From Hyphomicrobiaceae bacterium UBA4460 (GTDB lineage: Bacteria; Pseudomonadota; Alphaproteobacteria; Rhizobiales; Methyloligellaceae), in the NCBI GenBank assembly GCA_002390155.1, contig DGOS01000075.1:1-19057 (forward strand): 19,057 bases of DNA. The letters are read 5' to 3'. A program made the position numbers and the translations under genes. Shown here in pieces: positions 7,176 through 14,555 of the stretch. The notes under the pieces were generated by a model that did not search any database, was not told the origin of the DNA, and was given only the letters and a program-made list of their open reading frames with translations. Position 1 is the stretch's first letter. Every line of letters begins with the position of its first letter.

Positions 7176-7817
7176 TCAGGCAAACAACAGCCAGAGCCCC
7201 ATGCCGATCAGCGCCAGGGTCCAGGCGAGATCGAGATTGATCCAGCGCCGTTTCAGGATCTCAAGCCCTGCCGACTGGTAGACCAGGATCGCGATGCAGC
7301 CGGTCACAATCAGCATGGCGAGGGTGTGGACGATGACCCCCAGTGCGGCAACTCCAAACGAGTCCGTCGACACCATATGACCGCCGTGCCCGCCCATATG
7401 GGTGTGCACATGCCCCATCGGCATGAGCACCGGGATCAGCATCATGCCGGCGCCATGCGCCATGGCCATGAGGAACGACCACACGCCGATTCCTGTAAGC
7501 CCCGTCGCCGCCGTGATGCGGAGGTGATGCTGATGGCCGAAGAACCAGTGATAGAGCCCCCACGCGATCAGCAGGGCGCCTGAGAGGATGCGGAACGTGT
7601 CGGCATCGATGGTGAACCCGAGCCCGATCGCCGCGAATACCACGACGGCAATAGCGGCGGCATGGCCCAATGCAATGGGGATCAGCGAAAGCAGGATCAC
7701 GCTACGGCTCTTGCGGAAGAGCCCGAGGGACGCGGCAAAGAACCAGCCCATGGCCGGGTTGAGGCCGTGGAAGGCGCCGAGCGCGATAAGGATGAGCCAG
7801 GGGGAAGAGTCAGACAT
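7176..7817 (-). CDS. Polytopic membrane protein with His-rich loops, possible metal transporter
   Basis: This 213-residue protein has about six hydrophobic segments (near 7-33, 40-67, 74-93, 104-132, 150-180 and 190-212). HGLNPAMGW (residues 17-25) in the first segment, GH at 51-52 and MAHGAG (119-124) recall the paired HxxxP/GH motifs of NicO and LysE-superfamily nickel/cobalt exporters and UreH-like proteins, but the canonical HX4D motif is absent. Two loops are His-rich: GHQHH (94-98) and GHVHTHMGGHGGH (135-147). The ATG at 7817 is chosen because the longer reading starts with a TTG and adds a non-hydrophobic segment. Transport of Ni, Co or another metal is a guess from these features. It lies about 95 bp downstream of ligD. 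Confidence 0.7.
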   Translation of the reverse strand: MSDSSPWLILIALGAFHGLNPAMGWFFAASLGLFRKSRSVILLSLIPIALGHAAAIAVVVFAAIGLGFTIDADTFRILSGALLIAWGLYHWFFGHQHHLRITAATGLTGIGVWSFLMAMAHGAGMMLIPVLMPMGHVHTHMGGHGGHMVSTDSFGVAALGVIVHTLAMLIVTGCIAILVYQSAGLEILKRRWINLDLAWTLALIGMGLWLLFA

Positions 7818-7893
7818 GAGGCCGCGTTGTTGACACGAAAAGCCAGCCGAATGGACGTGAGATTGAGGGCACGCGTCCTTGATCGAGCGCAAA

Positions 7894-7911
7894 TACCTCG
7901 CGGCACGAGGT
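7894..7911 (-). terminator. Possible terminator of the ku-ligD operon
   Basis: One base after the ligD stop the minus strand reads ACCTCG, a five-base loop and CGAGGT, then ATTT. The six-bp stem is moderate and the U-run short, so termination may be partial and could allow read-through into the membrane-protein gene. Confidence 0.4.
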
Positions 7912-7912
7912 C

Positions 7913-9862
7913 TCAGTCAAGGCCGAGAGCCTTCCGAGCCTTTGCCGTGATCGACTGGCGTGTGCTGAAAAAATCTTCCCAAGGGTCGGACTTCAGACGC
8001 TTGAGGCGCGCGGGCACACTCTCGACAGTGTAAGGCGCGCCGCTTTTTAGCCTCTTGAGTTCGTCCCAACGCAGCGGCGTTGCCACGGTTGCTTGCCGTT
8101 TCGCGCGCGTCGAAAAATTGCAGATCGCCGAGCTGCCACGCTGATTGCGAAGATAGTCGACGAAAATCTTGCCGACGCGCGTCCGCTTCAGCGGGTTCGC
8201 CGTGTAGCGGTCGGGCCGCGCGACAACGAGCGCATCCGCCACAGCTTTGGAAAAGGTCTTGACCTCCTCCCAACCGGCCTTCGGGGTGAGCGGTGCGACC
8301 ACATGCAAGCCCTTGCCGCCGGTCGCTTTGAGAAAGCTCGTGAGCCCCAGGTCGTCAAGAAAGCCGCGCACCTCTGCTGCGGCAGCCTTCATCACCGCGA
8401 AGTCCAGCTCTTCGTCCGGGTCGAGGTCGAACACCAGTCGGTCGGGCTTGTCGAGAGCTTTGAGTGACACGCCCCAATCATGGATCTCGAGCGCGGCGAT
8501 CTGCACCAGCCCATACAGCCCGTCCACGTCGTCGATATAGAGATACGGCTTCTTCGATTGGCCGCCCGGTATCGGGATCTGCTTGATCGCCCTGCTCATG
8601 CCCTTCATGGCATGGCGCTGAAAGAACCGCTCACCGTCGACGCCCTGCGGGCAGCGCACCAGGCTGATGGGCCGGCCCGCCACGTAAGGCAGCATGGCCT
8701 TCGCGATGCCGTCGTAGTAGCGCGCAAGGTCAAGCTTGGTGAAGCCGATTTCGGGATAGAGCACGCGGTCGGGGCTTGTCAGGGTCACCTCGCCGAATTG
8801 CACATTGCGTGCAGCTGTCTTCGCCTTCGCGGCCATGGCGGTCTCCGGATTGTTCGACGCTTCGCGGGTGACGTCGCGCGCAGGCTTGTCATCGCGTAGG
8901 CCCTGAAAGCTCGGATGGCGCAAGCGTCCGTCGCGCGTCCACTCCGCATAGTTGATCATGCAGACGAGCTTCGGACTAAGCCACACCGCGCCTTTGCTCT
9001 CCGACGCCGGCACGCTCACGAACGGTGAAGTCTTGCGGATGAGCGGTTTGAAGCGCTTGGCGAGGGCCGCATAGTCCTGCGCCTTGAAACCGGTGCCGAC
9101 CTTGCCGGCATAGTTGAACGTGTCGCCATCGAACGTGCCGAGCAAGAGCGAAGCGAAAGGCTTGCCGCGCACGTCCGACTTGGAAAAGCCGCCGATGACG
9201 AACTCTTGGCTCTTGATGCATTTGGTCTTGAGCCAATCCCGGCCGCGGCCGGAGCGGTAAGGTCCGTCCGCCTTCTTCGATATGACGCCTTCAAGATGCG
9301 CCGCGGACGCGGTCTCAAAGAAGGCGGGTCCCGATCCCACGACGTGATCGGAGTAGATGAGAAAGTCCGAGACGCCCTTGGCCGCCAACAGGTCACGCAG
9401 CTTTGCCTTACGTGTCGTGAGCGGTTCTCTCCGCAAATCCTTGCCGTCGAGAAACAGAAGGTCGAACGCGAAGTAGCGGATCGCGCCATGCGGCGTATCG
9501 ATGTGCTCTTGAAGCGACTTGAAGTCGGTCAATCCCGACGGCAGCACGAACGCGGCCTCGCCGTCGATCAGAGCGCTTTTGCAGGGAAGCGTCTGCATCG
9601 CCCGCGCGATTCCAGGAAAGCGCTGCGTCCAGTCGAGCCCGCTACGGCTGAACAGGGTGATGTCGTCGCCGGCTTTGCGCGCTTCGATGCGATAGCCGTC
9701 ATACTTGATCTCGTGCAGCCATTCCTCGCTCGTCGGTGTGTCGGCGGCGAGCGTGGCAAGCTGCGGCGCGACGAAGGCGTGCGCTTTGACCTTTCGGGCA
9801 CGCTTGGACTTTACGTGTGCTGTGCCGCTGGAGTTTTTTTTTGAGCCGCGCGCGAGGACCAC
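7913..9862 (-). CDS. ligD: LigD ligase and polymerase domains (downstream part of split ligD)
   Basis: This is the ATP-dependent DNA ligase plus primase-like polymerase of non-homologous end joining. Numbered as a restored 848-residue LigD, the ligase lysine is Lys252 in EIKYDGYR, followed by the OB-fold region. The polymerase domain starts near residue 555 and carries the metal-binding DLD pair (Asp678, Asp680). The frame is offset by -1 from the phosphoesterase domain, and the switch point is the nine-A run at 9842-9834. The start given is a GTG at 9862, the only close independent start, with no good ribosome binding site. If frameshifting occurs, this part is made as a fusion from the ATG at 10458. 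Sequencing error or a broken gene are the alternatives. Confidence 0.85.
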   Translation of the reverse strand: MVLARGSKKNSSGTAHVKSKRARKVKAHAFVAPQLATLAADTPTSEEWLHEIKYDGYRIEARKAGDDITLFSRSGLDWTQRFPGIARAMQTLPCKSALIDGEAAFVLPSGLTDFKSLQEHIDTPHGAIRYFAFDLLFLDGKDLRREPLTTRKAKLRDLLAAKGVSDFLIYSDHVVGSGPAFFETASAAHLEGVISKKADGPYRSGRGRDWLKTKCIKSQEFVIGGFSKSDVRGKPFASLLLGTFDGDTFNYAGKVGTGFKAQDYAALAKRFKPLIRKTSPFVSVPASESKGAVWLSPKLVCMINYAEWTRDGRLRHPSFQGLRDDKPARDVTREASNNPETAMAAKAKTAARNVQFGEVTLTSPDRVLYPEIGFTKLDLARYYDGIAKAMLPYVAGRPISLVRCPQGVDGERFFQRHAMKGMSRAIKQIPIPGGQSKKPYLYIDDVDGLYGLVQIAALEIHDWGVSLKALDKPDRLVFDLDPDEELDFAVMKAAAAEVRGFLDDLGLTSFLKATGGKGLHVVAPLTPKAGWEEVKTFSKAVADALVVARPDRYTANPLKRTRVGKIFVDYLRNQRGSSAICNFSTRAKRQATVATPLRWDELKRLKSGAPYTVESVPARLKRLKSDPWEDFFSTRQSITAKARKALGLD

Positions 9863-10458
9863 ACGGCAGAGTCCGCGCCTGTCGCGATTTCGTCCATGGT
9901 ACGGCCTGATCTGACGCTGGTGTCGTAGTCCTCCGTGGGCTCCGCGCCATCGCCGGCGTAAGCGTCGCGCTTCTTGATCAGTAGCCAGTTCTCGCGCTTG
10001 CCGCCCCTGCGATCCTTTTTCATGCGGACCAACACATAGTCGCCATGGAGGCGCTTGCCGTGCAGCCGGAACTTCAGATCGCCTTTGGCCAGCCCTTCGT
10101 CGGGATCGTCGAGGGGTTCCCACGTCCCTTCGTCCCAGATCATCACCGGGCCGCCGCCATATTCGCCCTTCGGGATCACGCCCTCGAAGCCGCCATATTC
10201 GAGCGGGTGATCTTCGGTCTGAACGGCAAGCCGCTTCTGGGACGGATCGAGGCTCGGGCCTTTGGTGACGGCCCAGCTCTTCAGCACGCCGTCATGCTCC
10301 AGGCGGAAATCGAAATGGGTCCGCCGCGCCGCGTGCTTCTGGATGACGAAACTGTTGCCTGTCTTACGCACGCGCTTCGGCCCGGGCTCGGGCGTTTTGC
10401 CGAAGTCCCGCTTTGCCTTGTAGGTGGCAAGCGGATCGTCACTTCGGGCGCGCGTCAT
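9811..10458 (-). CDS. ligD: LigD 3'-phosphoesterase domain (upstream part of split ligD)
   Basis: This frame encodes 215 residues, nearly all of them the LigD phosphoesterase domain, which removes 3' phosphates and ribonucleotides from broken DNA ends. His42, His48, Asp50, Arg52, His84 and Tyr88 are all present, at the same numbers I recall for the essential residues of Pseudomonas aeruginosa LigD. The domain order (phosphoesterase, ligase, polymerase) is the one I recall for rhizobial LigD2. The frame ends seven residues after Lys207-Lys208, just past the A9 run, while the ligase domain continues in the -1 frame. The ATG lies 3 bp after the ku stop, showing a ku-ligD operon with coupled translation. 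Confidence 0.9.
   Translation of the reverse strand: MTRARSDDPLATYKAKRDFGKTPEPGPKRVRKTGNSFVIQKHAARRTHFDFRLEHDGVLKSWAVTKGPSLDPSQKRLAVQTEDHPLEYGGFEGVIPKGEYGGGPVMIWDEGTWEPLDDPDEGLAKGDLKFRLHGKRLHGDYVLVRMKKDRRGGKRENWLLIKKRDAYAGDGAEPTEDYDTSVRSGRTMDEIATGADSAVWSSRAAQKKTPAAQHT
9834..9842 (-). other. A9 run with -1 slippery heptamer at the ligD domain junction
   Basis: On the minus strand the phosphoesterase frame reads CAA AAA AAA ACT across nine A residues. The heptamer A AAA AAA fits the X XXY YYZ rule. A one-base backward slip gives AAC TCC AGC, exactly the ligase frame. RNA polymerase adding one A would do the same. Whether it happens is not shown by sequence. Confidence 0.6.
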
Positions 10459-10461
10459 AGC

Positions 10462-11331
10462 TTAAGCCGATTTGCGCTTCGCGCCGCGCGCTGTCTTCTT
10501 GGCGCTCGACCGCGAGGGCGCGGTTTTTTTGGCGCGCGGCTTCGCGCCTGAACCTTTGCGCTTGCCTACGCTCTTCTTCAGCGCGTCCATGATGTTGATG
10601 ACTTTCGCGCCGCCCGGCTCTTCGGTGACGATGTCCGGCGCGCGGTCCTCGAGCTTAGCCTGGATGAGTTCCCACACGGCGGCGGCGTATTCGTCCTTGA
10701 ACTGCTCGGGCTCGAACTCGCCTGATTTTCGCGTGACGAGTTCCTTGGCCAGCTCGAGCGCTTCCTTGTCGATCTTCACATCTGGAATTTCATCGAAGAG
10801 TTTCTGAGCGGGCCGAATAGCGTCCGCATGGCGCAACACCTCCAAGAGTAGGCCCTCCTCGAAGGGCTTGATGGCGACGATGTTGCCGTGGCCGCGCAAA
10901 ATGAATTGTCCGACACCGACTTTCTTTGTTTCAGTTAGCGCGCGGCGTAGGAGCACATAGCCTTCGTCGGCCATGTCGCCGTCCGGCATCAAATAGTAGG
11001 GCGTCTGGAAATAGCGCGTATCGATGGAGTCCTCGTCGACGAAGCGGACGAGTTCGATCGACTGCTTGGACTCCAGTTTGAGCTCGTCGATCTCCGTGGG
11101 GTCGATCAGGACATATTTTCCCTTCTCGTACTCGTAGCCCTTGACGATCTCCTCGTTCTCGATCGCGCCGACCTCGGGCACGATCTTTTGGTAGCGCACG
11201 CGCTTGCCCGTCGGCTCGTGAATCTGGTGGAAGGCGATTGCCCGCTCGGACGTGGTGGCCGGATAGAGCCTGACCGGGATGTTGACGAGCGACAGCCGCA
11301 AATGGCCGGTCCAGAAAGCGCGCGGTGCCAT
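10462..11331 (-). CDS. ku: Ku protein of non-homologous end joining
   Basis: This 289-residue homodimeric Ku binds double-strand ends and recruits LigD. The N-terminus MAPRAFWTGHLRLSLVNIPV is typical. The core bridging domain fills residues 5-250 with the usual FQTPYYLMPD and LRHADAIRP stretches. The tail (about 258-289) is very rich in Lys, Arg, Ala and Ser, the extended basic C-terminus common in such Ku proteins and thought to aid DNA binding. A good ribosome binding site AAGGAG lies 8 bp before the ATG. ligD follows after 3 bp. I saw no convincing promoter in the 103 bp upstream. Confidence 0.97.
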   Translation of the reverse strand: MAPRAFWTGHLRLSLVNIPVRLYPATTSERAIAFHQIHEPTGKRVRYQKIVPEVGAIENEEIVKGYEYEKGKYVLIDPTEIDELKLESKQSIELVRFVDEDSIDTRYFQTPYYLMPDGDMADEGYVLLRRALTETKKVGVGQFILRGHGNIVAIKPFEEGLLLEVLRHADAIRPAQKLFDEIPDVKIDKEALELAKELVTRKSGEFEPEQFKDEYAAAVWELIQAKLEDRAPDIVTEEPGGAKVINIMDALKKSVGKRKGSGAKPRAKKTAPSRSSAKKTARGAKRKSA

Positions 11332-11403
11332 GCGCCGTACTCCTTACATGAACGCGTAAAACCTCCCCGGATCCCTTGGCAGGTAAGGCCAGGTTGGGAA
11401 GGG

Positions 11404-11417
11404 CGCCGGCCCCGGCG
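11404..11417 (-). terminator. GC-rich hairpin after the secreted-protein gene
   Basis: CGCCG and CGGCG pair around a four-base loop, 17 bp after the stop of the 381-residue gene. No U-run follows on the minus strand, so this is at best a weak terminator or an mRNA-end stabiliser. Confidence 0.25.
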
Positions 11418-11434
11418 TTTGCTTGAGGGCGGGC

Positions 11435-12580
11435 TCAGCCCCCTATCATATAGCCGTTTTTGTTAAGCATGCGTTTGAGCGCCTCAGGAAACGTGACTTT
11501 CGTGGTCTGGCCAGGGCATTCCCCGCCCTCGTCGCGTTCTGTATCGCAGACTTCCAGCCCCCAATCGGCGCTCCGGTCGTGGTGCCGGAGCATCAAGTCC
11601 CAGGCCTGCTTGCCCTCGCCGAGCCGGATTTTCTGGCCCACATAGCCAGCCAGAAAGCCGTTCACGTCCTCTTCGGGTACGCCCACGATCATGTCCTTGA
11701 GCCAGGCCGCATGGGCCGGCTTGAAGCGGGGCTCCGCGCTGACGTTCTTGATCTTGCCGCTGCGAAGCGCAAGCACCTGAAGCGGCGCCTGCGAGCATGC
11801 ATAGCAGGCAAACGCATAAAGGAAGGCGTTGTCACGCGTCTCGAACTCGTAAGTGCCGTCGCCGTCGAGATCGACTGCCAATAAAGGCCCGCCGTCGAAT
11901 TCACCGACATCGACCGTGGTCCATTCGGAGCCGTCGGCGTTGCCGGTCACAACCTGACTCACCGAGCAGCAATGCGCGCCGCCGGTGAAGAACGACACCA
12001 CCACTTCTGGATGGGCGTTGCCTGGATCGAGCTCCGCGATCTGGATGCTAACCGGCGGATCGGAAACGCCGGTGCTCGGGCCGCGAAGTTCGGCGACGAC
12101 ACGTGGACCGGTGGCCTCACCGTCCGTCTGGTCGGAACCGCCGATCTCCGATTCAGCGCTTGCCGCGACGCGATCTGCTGCGTTGGGGTCTTCGAGATGG
12201 ACCCTCACGACGGCCAGGCGCGCGACCGTTTCTCCAAGGTCGAACTCTCCCGGCAGCATGGCATCCGCCGGGATGTCCTCCAGGGAAATCTCATCGCCGC
12301 CGGCCGGTGCCCCGCCACCCGGTCCTTCCTCGACATAGGTCAGCGTCACGCGCAAGGGACCGAGGACGAGTTCCTCGTCCACGGGCGGCAGGCCTTCCTC
12401 GCCGCCGCCGGCAACGATTTTGAGCGTGTCGTCAATGGTGCGGCTCTCCGGACCCGCCAGATAGCTGGCATCGGCGGTCTCGATCGCCTCGCTTAGGCTG
12501 GGTTCGGCGAGGGCGGGCGCGAGGCCCACAAGCGAAAGCGTCCCGAAAAGGAGAAGATACAAGGAAGCGATTGGTGACAT
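11435..12580 (-). CDS. Secreted protein of unknown function
   Basis: This 381-residue protein has a clear signal peptide (cleavage likely after Ala25 in ALA-EPS), so it should be periplasmic or outside the cell. The first half is acidic and low in complexity, with Gly/Glu/Asp-rich stretches. The second half has a cysteine-rich conserved-looking core: GGAHCC (201-205), a calcium-type loop DLDGDG (237-242), FACYACS (257-263), and late cysteines 345 and 355, which suggests disulfides. The DxDGDG pattern resembles FG-GAP or EF-hand-like calcium loops, but one copy is too little to name a domain. It is upstream of ku on the same strand, with a 103 bp gap. Confidence 0.75.
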   Translation of the reverse strand: MSPIASLYLLLFGTLSLVGLAPALAEPSLSEAIETADASYLAGPESRTIDDTLKIVAGGGEEGLPPVDEELVLGPLRVTLTYVEEGPGGGAPAGGDEISLEDIPADAMLPGEFDLGETVARLAVVRVHLEDPNAADRVAASAESEIGGSDQTDGEATGPRVVAELRGPSTGVSDPPVSIQIAELDPGNAHPEVVVSFFTGGAHCCSVSQVVTGNADGSEWTTVDVGEFDGGPLLAVDLDGDGTYEFETRDNAFLYAFACYACSQAPLQVLALRSGKIKNVSAEPRFKPAHAAWLKDMIVGVPEEDVNGFLAGYVGQKIRLGEGKQAWDLMLRHHDRSADWGLEVCDTERDEGGECPGQTTKVTFPEALKRMLNKNGYMIGG

Positions 12581-12631
12581 TGCGCAGCGTTTTCCAAGTC
12601 TGACAAATAACAGCCAACGTGAATCAGTAAC

Positions 12632-12661
12632 ATTCTAGCGCGGCGCCCAGCCGGCCCCCAA
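12632..12661 (-). promoter_or_regulatory. Weak predicted promoter for the secreted-protein gene
   Basis: On the minus strand TTGGGG (12661-12656) and TAGAAT (12637-12632) are 18 bp apart, about 50 bp before the ATG at 12580. The -10 matches well and the -35 poorly. Confidence 0.3.
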
Positions 12662-12730
12662 CCCATTGGAGGCATGAGGGTTACCGGAATACACGGCGCC
12701 CGCGCGCGGCCACAGATGGTAGGGTATGGG

Positions 12731-12770
12731 CTTGCGCGCAAGGGGTGCTCGGACGTATCTGAGCGCTCAG
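12731..12770. promoter_or_regulatory. Two perfect 12-bp palindromes upstream of the SDR gene
   Basis: CTTGCGCGCAAG (12731-12742) and CTGAGCGCTCAG (12759-12770) are both perfect dyads. Their centres are 28 bp apart, and the second ends 13 bp before the ATG. They differ in sequence, so they may be sites for different regulators, or the second may form a hairpin near the start codon. Confidence 0.35.
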
Positions 12771-12783
12771 CAAGTGGCATTGG

Positions 12784-13662
12784 ATGGACATGAACGCATC
12801 TGGTGAAACACCGCAGCCGCTGGCGCCTGCCTCCATCATCACCGGCGCGACGCAAGGCATTGGCCGCGCGCTCGTGGATGAATTCGCCAAGGGCGGCCAC
12901 ACATTGCTGCTCGTCGCCCGCACCGAGACGGCGCTCGCTGAGATCGCGCGCGAGACGGCGGACAAATACGGCGTCGCTGTTCACTACGTGCCGTGCGACC
13001 TGTCGACGAGCGAAGGTTGTGACCGCGTGGCCGAGGCTCTCGACGCAAACGGGCTCTACTGCGAGTCGCTGGTCAACAACGCCGCGATTATGACGGCCGG
13101 CTTCTTTCACGATCTGGACAAGGACGCCCTTGTGAAAAAAGTCGATCTCAATGTGCGCGCGGCGGTCGACCTCACGCGCCGGTTCCTGCCGGACATGATC
13201 GCGCGGGGGCAAGGAGGCGTGCTTAACGTGGCCTCGTTGGAAGGCTTCATGCCCGTCCCCTACCAAGCCACTTATGCCGCCACCAAGGGGTTCCTGATCG
13301 CCTGGAGCCGATCGCTCGCTTGGGAGGTCTTCGGCTCAGGCGTGCGCATTTGCGTCGCCACCCCTGGTCCCATCGACACGACGATCCACGAGAAGGGCGG
13401 CGCTCAGCATTCGCGCTACATGGTCTATCTGCCCCGGCACAGTGCCGAACAGGCGGCCGAAGCGGCTTACCGGCGGTTCATGCGCGGCAACTGGGTGATT
13501 GTCGAAGGCTGGGTCAACCGGATTATCGCGAGCGGCGTGCGCTTCATCCCAGGTGTGATGCTGATCCCCGCGGTCGGCTGGTTCTTCCGGGTCCGCGACG
13601 CGGCGGGAAACCTGAAAGAACCGAAGCCCCAGAAGCATCCCGATCAGGCTTCAGGCGACTGA
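12784..13662 (+). CDS. Short-chain dehydrogenase/reductase
   Basis: This 292-residue classical SDR has a Rossmann fold using NAD(H) or NADP(H). The cofactor motif TGATQGIG is at residues 20-27, followed by Arg46 after the second strand, which hints at NADP. The NNAA motif is at 98-101 (alanine replaces the usual glycine). The catalytic set is Asn123, Ser151, Tyr164 and Lys168. The C-terminus (about 238-262) is hydrophobic, as in SDRs that bind membranes, such as ketoacyl reductases of the HSD17B12 type. The substrate cannot be told. The ATG at 12784 is used; another ATG lies two codons on, and neither has a clear ribosome binding site. Confidence 0.88.
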   Translation: MDMNASGETPQPLAPASIITGATQGIGRALVDEFAKGGHTLLLVARTETALAEIARETADKYGVAVHYVPCDLSTSEGCDRVAEALDANGLYCESLVNNAAIMTAGFFHDLDKDALVKKVDLNVRAAVDLTRRFLPDMIARGQGGVLNVASLEGFMPVPYQATYAATKGFLIAWSRSLAWEVFGSGVRICVATPGPIDTTIHEKGGAQHSRYMVYLPRHSAEQAAEAAYRRFMRGNWVIVEGWVNRIIASGVRFIPGVMLIPAVGWFFRVRDAAGNLKEPKPQKHPDQASGD

Positions 13663-13691
13663 GCTCCGCGCGGGTATGACGATTGGGGATT

Positions 13692-13767
13692 TGGTGGAGC
13701 CGGACGGGATCGAACCGACGACCTCAGCAGTGCGATTGCTGCGCTCTCCCAACTGAGCTACGGCCCC
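13692..13767 (-). tRNA. tRNA-Ala(CGC)
   Basis: A full 76-nt cloverleaf can be drawn on the minus strand. Acceptor GGGGCCG pairs with CGGCTCC and includes the alanine identity pair G3-U70. The anticodon stem CAGCA/TGCTG encloses the loop ATCGCAC, giving anticodon CGC, which reads GCG codons. CCA is encoded. The T stem has one T-T mismatch (50-64) but a normal TTCGATC loop. Confidence 0.96.
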
Positions 13768-13778
13768 AGGTAGCCCGC

Positions 13779-13807
13779 ATTTAGGGAATGGCCTCCATAC
13801 CTGTCAA
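13779..13807 (-). promoter_or_regulatory. Promoter of tRNA-Ala
   Basis: TTGACA (13807-13802) and CTAAAT (13784-13779) are exactly 17 bp apart on the minus strand, and the tRNA starts 12 bp beyond the -10. The -35 is a perfect consensus. This is the best promoter in the window. Confidence 0.75.
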
Positions 13808-13912
13808 GCGATGGCCCGCCGCGGCAGTGGAAGCGGGACAAACGGCATCCAGGCCCTCTCAAGGCTTGCCCTCGCCTACACCTCTCCGCTACATGGACCA
13901 CACGGCCGCGCC

Positions 13913-13918
13913 AGGAGG
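13913..13918 (+). promoter_or_regulatory. Ribosome binding site of yggT
   Basis: A perfect AGGAGG lies 8 bp before the ATG at 13927 and fixes that start. Confidence 0.8.
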
Positions 13919-13926
13919 GGTCTTTT

Positions 13927-14220
13927 ATGGTGCCTTTGATCGGATTTCTCGTCCTTGTGATCGATCTCTACATCTGGGTGGTGATCGCGAGCGCGATTCT
14001 GAGCTGGTTGATCGCCTTCAACGTGGTCAACACCAATAACCGTATCGTCCTGACCATCGCGGACGCGCTCTACCGGATCACCGAACCGGCCTTGCGCCCG
14101 ATCAGGAGTATCTTGCCCAGTCTCGGCGGCATCGACATCTCGCCGGTGATCCTGATTCTCCTGCTGTTGTTCATCCGCGACGTGGTGCTGCTCGGCTGGA
14201 TCCTGCCGGCTGTCGTCTAG
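13927..14220 (+). CDS. yggT: YggT family integral membrane protein
   Basis: This 97-residue protein has two hydrophobic regions (about 3-30 and 71-95) around a central cytoplasmic-looking stretch with ITEPALRPIRSILPSLGGIDISP, the hallmark of the YggT family. The family is linked to osmotic or potassium stress and, in some bacteria, to cell division or membrane-protein placement; the molecular role is unsettled. The perfect ribosome binding site sets the start. The DUF167 reading frame follows immediately, the usual pairing of yggT with yggU, which supports both calls. Confidence 0.93.
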   Translation: MVPLIGFLVLVIDLYIWVVIASAILSWLIAFNVVNTNNRIVLTIADALYRITEPALRPIRSILPSLGGIDISPVILILLLLFIRDVVLLGWILPAVV

Positions 14221-14252
14221 CCAGGGCCGACGGCACGGCCTCAAGCCTCAAT

Positions 14253-14555
14253 ATCCGCAAGACCGCCAAAGGCGTCATCCTGCCCGTTCGCCTGACGCCA
14301 AAGTCGGCGCACGATGCGGTCGAGGGCCTTCAGGACTTTGCCGGCGAGACGGTGCTGAAGGCGCGCGTGGCCGCAGTGCCCGAAGCAGGCCGCGCCAATG
14401 CCGCAGTGGAGACGCTGATCGCCAAATGGCTTGGCGTCCCTGCCTCAAAAGTCACGGTCAGCCATGGCGCCAAGTCGCGCCTGAAGCAGGTCGCCATCGA
14501 AGGCGATGCGGTCATGCTCTCAGCGTTGATCGCAGCGCGGATCGTGGCGCTCTGA
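14253..14555 (+). CDS. DUF167 (YggU) family protein, start codon unresolved
   Basis: Conserved DUF167 blocks can be read in one frame: LPVRLTPKSAHDAVEG from about 14280, then VPEAGRANAAVETLIAKWLG and GAKSRLK. The function of this small family is unknown. The first standard start in frame is a GTG at 14352, which would remove the first conserved block. From there back through the end of yggT the frame is open but holds no ATG, GTG or TTG. Possible starts are a rare codon (ATC 14253, ATC 14277 or CTG 14280), or there is an upstream indel or sequence error. The 5' limit given is therefore a placeholder. The stop abuts the pyrF stop in TGATCA. Confidence 0.75.
   Translation: MRKTAKGVILPVRLTPKSAHDAVEGLQDFAGETVLKARVAAVPEAGRANAAVETLIAKWLGVPASKVTVSHGAKSRLKQVAIEGDAVMLSALIAARIVAL

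Noticed and set aside
9863..10123. The ligase reading frame stays open upstream to 10123, suggesting a 736-residue protein.
   Set aside because: These extra residues are an Arg-rich out-of-frame reading of the well-conserved phosphoesterase domain.
13692..13767. tRNA-Ala as a possible integration site for a mobile element.
   Set aside because: No integrase, no repeat of the tRNA 3' end and no change in gene character nearby within the window.
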